Source of the DNA: Thiomicrorhabdus sp965602805
GTDB taxonomy: Bacteria; Pseudomonadota; Gammaproteobacteria; Thiomicrospirales; Thiomicrospiraceae
Direction of reading: 5' to 3'
DNA length: 60,510 bases
NCBI GenBank assembly: GCA_965602805.1
Contig: CBFCZK010000014.1
Location: forward strand, 1-60,510
Shown here piece by piece: positions 35,035 to 42,004 of the stretch. The notes below the pieces were generated by a model that searched no databases, was not told the origin of the DNA, and worked only from the letters and a program-made list of their open reading frames with translations. A program made the position numbers and the translations under genes. Positions within the stretch are counted from its first letter, which is position 1, and every line of letters begins with the position of its first letter.

Positions 35035-36081
35035 CTAGTCAATCTTTGTGCTGTCAATGACATTGCATTCAATGCCTTTGGTTTGCAGGTGTAAAGGTAA
35101 ACATGAGTAACCGTAGGTTTCACACAAAACATAAGGTGGATTCTCTGAAATACAGAGTACGATACCGGCATTATCACCTGATACACTGCCAGAACCACAT
35201 ATTTTAGCGGCCGCATTAAATTGGCTTTCTAAGCGCTCAATAAAGCCTTGAACCCTGACTGGAACGACCCCTAAGTTAAAGAGTAGTTGTTGGTTTTTAC
35301 GAATGCCGTTTTTAAAGTCGAGAGAGTCTTCTTCAGACCAAGCCTCCACTAGTTTTTGGGTTACTTTTTTAAACTCTTTCCAACAGGCTTTATTCTCGGC
35401 CCATTCTTGTTTGACTTGCGCAACACATTGCCCTGTCGTGCTCTTTGGTCTACCGGTATCAATCAACCAGGCATTAAGCTTTTGTGAGTTTACGCGCTGT
35501 ATTGGTAGGTTAGATTGATATTGTAATAGCCCGCCATAGATAAGCGTTGCTGGATCAATGCCACTGGATTTACCATGCTGTCGGCATTCGATACGTTGCG
35601 CCAATGCGAGTAGGGCGTCGTCTGAAAGGTCAAAGTTATGATGCTTTATCAGTGAGGTTAATAGACTGAGAATGACGGCTGCAGAGCTGCCTAAGCCTCT
35701 GCCGATATAGGCTTCTGAATGGATTTTGAACTGCCAGTCGCCTGGCTTGAGTGGGCAGAGTTCTTCAAAGTGGAATAGGGTGTTGAGAACTAGATCTATA
35801 GGTTTGGTCAACACGGATTGAATCGCGCCAGCTTTTTGTTCAAACAGCAGATAGCGGCATTCCATTTCAATGCACATCTTCTGCCATATTTCATAGGGAA
35901 AGCAGTGTTTTTGGTGAAAGTTGACCAGCTCAATCGTGATGGAAAATAACGTGTTCGGAGTGTATTCACATTCACAGTGGGTTGGCAGGTCTATCGCCAT
36001 GCTGAGGGCTGGGCATTGATATAAAACGGCATGCTCACCAGAAAGTATCAATTTAGCCGGTACAGAGCAGTGCGTTTTCAT
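35035..36081 (-). CDS. GHMP kinase of the mevalonate pathway, probably mevalonate kinase
   Basis: GHMP kinase with VPAKLILSGEHAVLYQCPAL, ATP loop YIGRGLGSSAAVILSLL, HGKSSGIDPATLIYGGLL and LIDTGRPKSTTGQCV, the last two close to mevalonate kinase signatures, and AKICGSGSVSGDNAGIVL. Length 348 aa. It lies between HMG-CoA synthase (19 nt) and the other kinase (no gap). ATP-dependent phosphorylation of mevalonate at C5 is the probable reaction. Confidence 0.8.
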   Translation of the reverse strand: MKTHCSVPAKLILSGEHAVLYQCPALSMAIDLPTHCECEYTPNTLFSITIELVNFHQKHCFPYEIWQKMCIEMECRYLLFEQKAGAIQSVLTKPIDLVLNTLFHFEELCPLKPGDWQFKIHSEAYIGRGLGSSAAVILSLLTSLIKHHNFDLSDDALLALAQRIECRQHGKSSGIDPATLIYGGLLQYQSNLPIQRVNSQKLNAWLIDTGRPKSTTGQCVAQVKQEWAENKACWKEFKKVTQKLVEAWSEEDSLDFKNGIRKNQQLLFNLGVVPVRVQGFIERLESQFNAAAKICGSGSVSGDNAGIVLCISENPPYVLCETYGYSCLPLHLQTKGIECNVIDSTKID

Positions 36082-36100
36082 AGGGTTTTCTCGCTTAAGT

Positions 36101-37270
36101 CTAAAGTTCCGTCTTTTGATAGTAGCGTTTGTGGTCTTGAATACCCGCTAAACGGAAAGGTCCGCGATTATTGACATCAAAAACGATATTTTCATCTGAA
36201 GCCCCCATTTGTTGATGGAACTCCAAGTATTTAGAATAGCTTAGTGGTGTTCTATTGTTGATTTGCGTTTTATGATTTTCAGTCATCAAAACGGCTTGAT
36301 AACCAGGTTGCATAACGCCGGTAAAGAACTCCGCGACACAGCCAGAACCATAGCTAAAGAAACTCACACGCTTGTTTTCAATATTTTCAGCTAGGTTATC
36401 TAATAACGAGATAAAGCTGATAAACAGTGAAGCGCTGTAACTGTTACCGATAATACGGTTATACAGCTGGCCTGGCAGAGTTTGAGCCTCAAACTCTGCT
36501 TGCGTCAAATTTACGCCGGCTTTTCTGACCAATGTTTGATGAGCTTTTTCAGCCATCTTGGTAAAAGGGATGTGATAACAGAAGTAATCAATGTCATTAA
36601 AGCTTTTACCGGTCGATTCTGTAAAGTGCTCCCAAACCTGCTTGAGGCTGTTTAGATAGACTTTGGTTGAATATTTACCATCCACCAGCGCAGTTGTTCT
36701 GTTATTCGGGCGCCAAAAATCCATAACATCGTCCGTGAAATAACCAGAGCCAGACTCGATTTCAAGAATACGCGGAGATTCCGTGACCAGCATCGCGACG
36801 GCACCACAACCTTGGGTTGCCTCGCCAGAAGTATCCAAATCATACTTGGCAACGTCCGCTGCAATGACTAGAATTTTTTCTTTAGGATTCGCTCTGACCA
36901 TGGCGGTCGCCATCTGTAGAGCCGCGGCACCTGCATAACAGGCGTGTTTAAACTCTACGACGCGACAACGTTTAGAGAGGTTTAGCAGACCATGCAGAAA
37001 AACGCCAGCAGACTTCGATTGGTCAACCCCGGATTCAGTGGCAAATAGCACGGCAGAAATTTCATTAGAATCGATTTTTTGTAAAATCGGAGCCGCTGCT
37101 TTGGCCGCCAAGCTGACGATATCTTCGTCTGGCGATGCAATCGACATTTTCTCTTGTCCAATGCCGACATAGAATTTATCTACATCAATATTTTTTTCGG
37201 CTGCAAACGTATCTAGACCTAGATAGTAGCTTGCAGTCGCAAAATGGAGTAAATCGATACCTACTTTCAT
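36101..37270 (-). CDS. mvaS: Hydroxymethylglutaryl-CoA synthase
   Basis: Condenses acetyl-CoA with acetoacetyl-CoA. Seen: MKVGIDLLHFATASYYL start, general-base region FATESGVDQSKSAGVFLHGL, catalytic Cys in FKHACYAGAAALQMA, YFCYHIPFTKMAEKAH with the catalytic His, and SFFSYGSGCVAEFF. Length 389 aa, bacterial size. No acetoacetyl-CoA thiolase is in the window. It lies downstream of fni by 96 bp, the largest gap in the operon, so an internal promoter is possible. Confidence 0.96.
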   Translation of the reverse strand: MKVGIDLLHFATASYYLGLDTFAAEKNIDVDKFYVGIGQEKMSIASPDEDIVSLAAKAAAPILQKIDSNEISAVLFATESGVDQSKSAGVFLHGLLNLSKRCRVVEFKHACYAGAAALQMATAMVRANPKEKILVIAADVAKYDLDTSGEATQGCGAVAMLVTESPRILEIESGSGYFTDDVMDFWRPNNRTTALVDGKYSTKVYLNSLKQVWEHFTESTGKSFNDIDYFCYHIPFTKMAEKAHQTLVRKAGVNLTQAEFEAQTLPGQLYNRIIGNSYSASLFISFISLLDNLAENIENKRVSFFSYGSGCVAEFFTGVMQPGYQAVLMTENHKTQINNRTPLSYSKYLEFHQQMGASDENIVFDVNNRGPFRLAGIQDHKRYYQKTEL

Positions 37271-37366
37271 AGTGAGAACGGATTCTTCTTCTTAAAGGAT
37301 TCTTATTTCTTTACTGACTTACAAGTGACTCATAAGGCTTAAACGCCGAGGAAATTTCTCAGTGGT

Positions 37367-38407
37367 TTAAGGCAGCAGTAAAGCGCTATTCAAATGCAAG
37401 GCATCCGCATTGTCGATGCCCAACAAGAATTGTGCTGTGACAAACTCTTGTTTAAATTGTTCGATTGTTTGCACCACTCTTTCAGTGGATTCCAATGCGG
37501 GTGCCAATAAAGGCGCGGCGACACCGCATAAACGACCGCCCATTATAACAGCTTTTACCATGTCGATACCGTTACGTATGCCACCACTGGCAATAAAGAC
37601 GCCTTTAGACTGATAAGGTTGGTTCAGTTGCAAAGCCTCAACCGTAGTTAAACCCCAATCTTGGAAAGTAAAGCCAAGCGGGTTGTCTGCACGGTGCGCT
37701 TCAATGCGACTCCATGAGGTGCCGCCTCTACCGGCTACGTCAAAGTACGTTATGCCGGCTTGCAGACCGAGTTCAATGTCCTTAGGGGATAATCCCGCGC
37801 CGACTTCTTTGAGGATAATAGGCACATCAATCTGTTGTGTGAGTTGATGAATTTTATCTGCCAGTCCTGAAAAATTGGTATCACCTTCGGGTTGAATCAC
37901 TTCTTGCAGTGGGTTTAGATGTAAGTACAGTGCATCCGCCTGTAAAACCTCTATCGCACGCCTAGCGTCATCGACTCCAAAGCCATAGTTCAGCTGAACA
38001 GCGCCTAAATTGGCAATCAGCGGAGCCGTTGGCGCGTATTGACGTAGTGCAAAACTCTGTTTGGCCGCATCGTCTAAAATCATCGCGCGCTGCGAACCGA
38101 CCGCCATCGGTACTTGGCAAATCTCAGCGGCCTCCGCCAAATGACGGTTGATATTGCCTAAGTTATCGGCGGCACCACCCGTCATAGAGGCAATCAGAAA
38201 AGGGAAGGAGATAGTTTTTCCTAAAAACTCGCTGCTAGAGTCGATTTGGCTGAAATCAAGTTCAGGTAGCCCACGGTGTGTGAGTCTTATCTGATCAAAG
38301 CCGCCTTGCTGACGCTCTACTAAAGGGTCGTGGAGTACTGCATCGATATGGTCTTGCTTGCGTTGCGTCACTTGTAACGAGGCGAAGTCAGCTTGATTGT
38401 GCGCCAT
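37367..38407 (-). CDS. fni: Type 2 isopentenyl-diphosphate delta-isomerase
   Basis: FMN- and NADPH-dependent IPP/DMAPP isomerase. Seen: RKQDHIDAVL at the N-terminus, FPFLIASMTGG, VGSQRAM, HLNPLQEVIQPEGDTNF, KEVGAGLS, DVAGRGGTSWSRIEAHRA and ASGGIRNGIDMVKAVIMGG, a full set of type 2 motifs. 346 aa. Start follows the HMG-CoA reductase stop without a gap. This isomerase type usually accompanies mevalonate pathways in bacteria. Confidence 0.97.
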   Translation of the reverse strand: MAHNQADFASLQVTQRKQDHIDAVLHDPLVERQQGGFDQIRLTHRGLPELDFSQIDSSSEFLGKTISFPFLIASMTGGAADNLGNINRHLAEAAEICQVPMAVGSQRAMILDDAAKQSFALRQYAPTAPLIANLGAVQLNYGFGVDDARRAIEVLQADALYLHLNPLQEVIQPEGDTNFSGLADKIHQLTQQIDVPIILKEVGAGLSPKDIELGLQAGITYFDVAGRGGTSWSRIEAHRADNPLGFTFQDWGLTTVEALQLNQPYQSKGVFIASGGIRNGIDMVKAVIMGGRLCGVAAPLLAPALESTERVVQTIEQFKQEFVTAQFLLGIDNADALHLNSALLLP

Positions 38408-39463
38408 TTAACTACGCTCTAGTTTGATGTGTGCTTCCATCAACTCACCAGGATTGGTCTGTGCGGCCAATAATGAGAGTTCACCACAGAAGGCTGTAGC
38501 ACCAGCGATACAGGCTAAACGACGGGCATTGACACCCGGTTCGACATCTTTGCGGGCACATCCGAGTTGCTCTAAGTTGTCTAAAACAAAGTCTAAGCCT
38601 TTGCCATTGCCGACTGTACCGACAATTAGATTGGGTAGGGTGGTTGAAAAATATAGGTCGCCATCCGGCGTGACTTCGCAATGGTTAATCGCTTGAGAGC
38701 CTTCAACAATATTCGCGGCATCTTGGCCGGTTGCTAAATAAAACCCTAACAACATGTTTGCAACATGGGCATTGGCACTGCGTAAACCACCGGAAATAAT
38801 GCTGCCGATTAGGTCTTTTTTAATATGTAGGTCAACCAATGCTTCTGGGGTTGTTTTGAGGAAACGTTTACAAAACTTTCGCGGAATGGTCGTTTCGCAG
38901 ACCACATATTTACCACGCCCCAAAATACCATTGACGGCAGATACTTTTTTGTCGGTACAGTAGTTGGCTGAAATAGAGACATATTTCAGGTCGCTATAGG
39001 TCTCTAAAATCCAAGGAATCAGCTTGTCTGCAGCATTCGTTACCATGTTGTGACCAGAAGCATCGCCGGTATTAAATTCTAAGCGTAAATAGATGAGATT
39101 ACCGACGACCTGAAAGTGCGTGTCTAATAACTTAGCAAAACGGCTGCTTTGAGAAACCACTGCTTGTAGATCGGCATGGCGACTTTGAATGTCTCTTAAG
39201 CGCAATGTGGCAACCCCCGCATTGGGGGCTTCTAATAAAATAGAGCGTGTCATGCGTTCATCAACAACGGTGACCCGAATGCCACCAGAGTGCGCAGCGA
39301 CGCGAGCGCCTCGCGCAACTGACGGCCAAAGAGGGGGTTCATAGGTTGCCATCGGCACCATAAGGTCGTCTACTTCAACATCGCCAATCAGTTTAAAAGG
39401 GCCAACGGATTGCATTGGAACGGAAGCATAGTGCATTTGTGGGGTTTGTTTAATATCAGTCAT
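38408..39463 (-). CDS. Hydroxymethylglutaryl-CoA reductase, class I-like
   Basis: Reduces HMG-CoA to mevalonate. Seen: VPMATYEPPLWPSVARGARV (Glu of the active site), DASGHNMVTNAAD, NYCTDKKVSAVNGILGRGK (catalytic Lys), GQDAANIVEGSQ (catalytic Asp), GTVGNGKGLDF and a C-terminal ELSLLAAQTNPGELMEAHIKL. The alignment with class I enzymes is good except at the C-terminus: the catalytic His of the usual AAGHLVKSH pattern falls on Glu in NPGELMEAH, with a His five residues later. First gene of the operon; promoter must lie in 39464-39640. Confidence 0.92.
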   Translation of the reverse strand: MTDIKQTPQMHYASVPMQSVGPFKLIGDVEVDDLMVPMATYEPPLWPSVARGARVAAHSGGIRVTVVDERMTRSILLEAPNAGVATLRLRDIQSRHADLQAVVSQSSRFAKLLDTHFQVVGNLIYLRLEFNTGDASGHNMVTNAADKLIPWILETYSDLKYVSISANYCTDKKVSAVNGILGRGKYVVCETTIPRKFCKRFLKTTPEALVDLHIKKDLIGSIISGGLRSANAHVANMLLGFYLATGQDAANIVEGSQAINHCEVTPDGDLYFSTTLPNLIVGTVGNGKGLDFVLDNLEQLGCARKDVEPGVNARRLACIAGATAFCGELSLLAAQTNPGELMEAHIKLERS

Positions 39464-39640
39464 AGCACTTATTATAAATGAGCATTTTGTGTGAGATGCA
39501 TAAATAAAACAGCAAAAATTGAAAGCTAACCCTTGAATGTCGTATGAAAGGCCTTATATTTCAATTTAAAGTAAGTAATTGAGTGTTTTGAATTAAGCAT
39601 TCTGTCTAAAAAATTAATTAAACATATAAAGGAAGACCCC

Positions 39641-39919
39641 ATGGCTTTAGCAACTGCACGTCATATCTTGGTAGATTCAGAAGAGAAATGTAACGAATTA
39701 AAAGATCAAATTGCCAGTGGAGCTGATTTTGCTGCTGTTGCAAAAGAGCACTCTAACTGCCCATCTGGTGGAAACGGCGGTGACTTAGGTCAGTTTGGCC
39801 CAGGTATGATGGTTCCTGAATTTGATAAAGTGGTTTTCAGTGCTGAAGTTGGATCTGTTGAAGGTCCTGTTAAAACACAGTTTGGTTATCACTTGTTAGA
39901 AGTGACGAGCCGTTCTTAA
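39641..39919 (+). CDS. ppiC: Parvulin-type peptidyl-prolyl isomerase PpiC
   Basis: Small cytoplasmic parvulin (92 aa). Seen: ARHILVDSEEKCNEL, FAAVAKEHSNCPSGGNGGDLG and FGPGMMVPEFDKVVF, then TQFGYHLLEV, the complete parvulin domain without signal peptide. AAGGAAG lies 5-6 nt before the ATG. Divergent from the mevalonate operon and followed by a strong palindromic terminator, so monocistronic. Confidence 0.96.
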   Translation: MALATARHILVDSEEKCNELKDQIASGADFAAVAKEHSNCPSGGNGGDLGQFGPGMMVPEFDKVVFSAEVGSVEGPVKTQFGYHLLEVTSRS

Positions 39920-39944
39920 GCGTTTAATTTAAACGTTTAAAAGC

Positions 39945-39986
39945 AAAAAGCCCGAATGACCAGGCCTGGTCATTCGGGCTTTTTTT
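39945..39986 (+). terminator. Bidirectional terminator, perfect 40-bp palindrome containing palindrome copy 7
   Basis: Positions 39945-39984 form a perfect inverted repeat centred between 39964 and 39965; the inner 12 bp (39959-39970) are the exact ACCAGGCCTGGT motif, the outer arms are AAAAAGCCCGAATG and its complement, and T-runs leave both ends. It serves ppiC and, from the other side, the leftward DUF3392 gene. Confidence 0.9.
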
Positions 39987-40040
39987 ATGCCTCGATTTTA
40001 GCATTCTGAATTTTAGCGCTCTGATTTAAGTACAAAGGCC

Positions 40041-40379
40041 TTAAATCAAACCTTTACGTTGTGCGGCGATTCCTAAAAGGTAGTAACTAACGATAACGAC
40101 AATCGGTAACCAGAGCGCATCGACTCGACCAACAGTTTGGCTAATAAGTGGTGTTAAAAATGAGGTTAAAAAAGCAAAGCCAAATGCACAAAAGGCCACG
40201 AAGAGCGTGATGCGTAAAAAGAGTTTTAGGCTGCCAATCTGTTTTTTAACGAACAATAAGATGTCATTACCATAGATGACCAGTAAGGTCGCCACCATGG
40301 AAAGGACGATTTCGTTTAAATAGGTTTTCATCAAACCTGAAAGGCTATTGATAAGGTCAACGATAAAGCTTAAATCCAC
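40041..40379 (-). CDS. DUF3392-family small membrane protein
   Basis: 112-aa membrane protein with three hydrophobic segments (about residues 22-40, 50-73 and 88-105) and short charged linkers (FVKKQIGSLK and AAQRKGLI). It resembles the DUF3392 family of gammaproteobacterial inner-membrane proteins, whose function is unknown. Single gene between the ppiC terminator and the SYLF gene terminator. Confidence 0.72.
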   Translation of the reverse strand: MDLSFIVDLINSLSGLMKTYLNEIVLSMVATLLVIYGNDILLFVKKQIGSLKLFLRITLFVAFCAFGFAFLTSFLTPLISQTVGRVDALWLPIVVIVSYYLLGIAAQRKGLI

Positions 40380-40451
40380 AAAAAGACTCCGTTAATTATT
40401 TTATGATGATTCTGAGAAGCTACTATAAAAGGCAAGCATAGATTTGGCAAT

Positions 40452-40483
40452 AAAAAAGGGCGTTCGTTTAAACGAACGCCCTT
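40452..40483 (-). terminator. Rho-independent terminator of the SYLF gene
   Basis: Perfect 28-bp palindrome (40456-40483), arms AAGGGCGTTCGTTT and complement. On the minus strand it is followed by a run of six T, placing it as the terminator of the leftward gene at 40517-41134. Confidence 0.85.
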
Positions 40484-40516
40484 GTCTGTATTTATCCAAA
40501 GATAATCTTATAAAAC

Positions 40517-41134
40517 TCAGTTAGGGTGAAAGTTGAATTTTTGACCACTCAATACCGCTTCATACATTAAACCACCCTTGGCAATATTAAAGACCGCCAT
40601 GCCTTTGTAATATTGGCCTTCGGCTTTAACATACTTGTTACCAGCATTCGCCGTAGCAGAGGTACCTTTGGTCGATGCTTCTGCAGCCACGCCTGCGGTA
40701 ATCACAACCGCAGAAGCATTTGCGCCAAATTCAAAGTTACCACTGGTAAATTCATCATAAGATCTTTGGTCTTGGAAGAAAATGATTTGGCTGTAGGCTT
40801 GCCCACCGAATTGAAAACCGATAGAGGCCTGCGTCATTTCAGTTTCGCCTGTGTAACGGCCTTTTTCATAAACACGCCCTTGTCCATAAGCACCGCCAAT
40901 CACAAAGCCAATTTTACCAATCGTAGGGAAAATAGCATAACCATAAGCATGCTCAAAGAAATTGCCCGCTTTAGAGTTTTTAAACGCAGCCAGGGCAACA
41001 TCATATTCAGCCTCATCGACATTTTGTGTCATTTGCGCTTCTGATTCTGTGTACTCGTCATCTGCATAGGTTACAGGTGAAAAAGCGGTAAAAGCCATTA
41101 GAAAAAGCGCTGGAAGGCTAAGCTGTTTAAACAT
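40517..41134 (-). CDS. Exported SYLF-domain (YSC84-type) lipid-binding protein
   Basis: Secreted protein with a signal peptide (LSLPALFLMAFTAFSPVTYA) and a SYLF domain. Seen: YAIFPTIGKIGFVIGGAYGQG, GETEMTQASIGFQFGGQAYS and GANASAVVITAGVAAEAS, all typical of SYLF/Ysc84 proteins, which bind phosphoinositides or lipids in eukaryotes; the bacterial role is unknown. The start is the ATG at 41134, because AAGGA at 8-nt spacing precedes it, rather than the ATG at 41143 inside that site. Confidence 0.88.
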   Translation of the reverse strand: MFKQLSLPALFLMAFTAFSPVTYADDEYTESEAQMTQNVDEAEYDVALAAFKNSKAGNFFEHAYGYAIFPTIGKIGFVIGGAYGQGRVYEKGRYTGETEMTQASIGFQFGGQAYSQIIFFQDQRSYDEFTSGNFEFGANASAVVITAGVAAEASTKGTSATANAGNKYVKAEGQYYKGMAVFNIAKGGLMYEAVLSGQKFNFHPN

Positions 41135-41366
41135 TGAAATCATCCTTTTAGAAAATGTACTTAATAAAATTCATTTTAATCTTTATCTGGCCAATAGGGA
41201 AATGGCAAGCTTGAAAAATAGTGGAGAAAACTTGAAGACTATCTATATGGACGGTAACTATGCCGAGGTCTCAAGTTAGAAGTTGCGTCGAACTTGTGTA
41301 GAATGGAATGAAAAACAGATGACCATCAATAATGGTTTTTTATGTGACTAAGCAGGAGTCTTTTTT

Positions 41367-41963
41367 ATGGGTACGACATTGATTATTATTTTAGCCATCG
41401 CGGTGGTATTGGTGATTTATCTAATTAACATTTTCAACACGCTAGTGGCATACAAAAATCGCTATGTAAATGGATTTGCAAATATCGATATTCAACTAAA
41501 ACGTCGTTATGATCTCATTCCAAACCTAATTGAAGTCGCAAAAAAAGCCATGACACATGAGAGAGAGACGTTAGAAGCGGTTATCTCTGCGCGTAATGAA
41601 GCTGCAACTCTATTAAAAAGCGCTGCTGAAAATCCTGGTGATGTCACTTCTATGAACAAGCTCGCCAATGCCGAAGGCGTCTTAAATGGCGCTATGTCTC
41701 GTTTTAGCATGGTCATGGAAGCCTACCCTGATTTAAAAACCAATCAAAATATGATGCAGTTGACCGAAGAGTTGACCACCACTGAAAACACGGTGGCTTT
41801 TGCGCGCCAAGCCTTTAATGATGCCGTGATGGTCTACAACACCTATCGACAAAGTTTTCCGCAAATCCTTTTTGCCGCAACTTTCGGTCATCCTATGGAC
41901 GCACAGCTTCTCGAGTTTGCGGATAAAGTCGCTATTCAAGCTGCTCCCAAGGTTAGTTTCTAA
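41367..41963 (+). CDS. lemA: LemA family protein
   Basis: Membrane-anchored LemA protein of unknown biochemical function. Seen: one N-terminal transmembrane segment (TLIIILAIAVVLVIYLINIF), the NIDIQLKRRYDLIPNLIEVAK motif and AFARQAFNDAVMVYNTYRQSFPQ, which define the family; mostly helical, exposed outside the inner membrane. AGGAG at 41353-41357 is the ribosome binding site. It precedes an M48 protease, a common pairing. Confidence 0.96.
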   Translation: MGTTLIIILAIAVVLVIYLINIFNTLVAYKNRYVNGFANIDIQLKRRYDLIPNLIEVAKKAMTHERETLEAVISARNEAATLLKSAAENPGDVTSMNKLANAEGVLNGAMSRFSMVMEAYPDLKTNQNMMQLTEELTTTENTVAFARQAFNDAVMVYNTYRQSFPQILFAATFGHPMDAQLLEFADKVAIQAAPKVSF

Positions 41964-41986
41964 GTCTTATTTTGAGGTGGATGAAA

Positions 41987-42001
41987 ATGGATTATCGCTA
42001 A
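41987..42001 (+). other. Five-codon ORF in frame with the M48 protease gene (MDYR-stop)
   Basis: ATG at 41987, with GAGG 9 nt upstream, reads MDYR then TAA at 41999-42001; two codons later, in the same frame, the GTG at 42005 begins the protease. Either a minileader for re-initiation or a nonsense change near the original start. Confidence 0.5.
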
Positions 42002-42004
42002 GCT

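Noticed and set aside
40613..41044. 143-codon plus-strand ORF
   Set aside because: Antisense shadow of the SYLF-domain gene, which has signal peptide, ribosome binding site and terminator.
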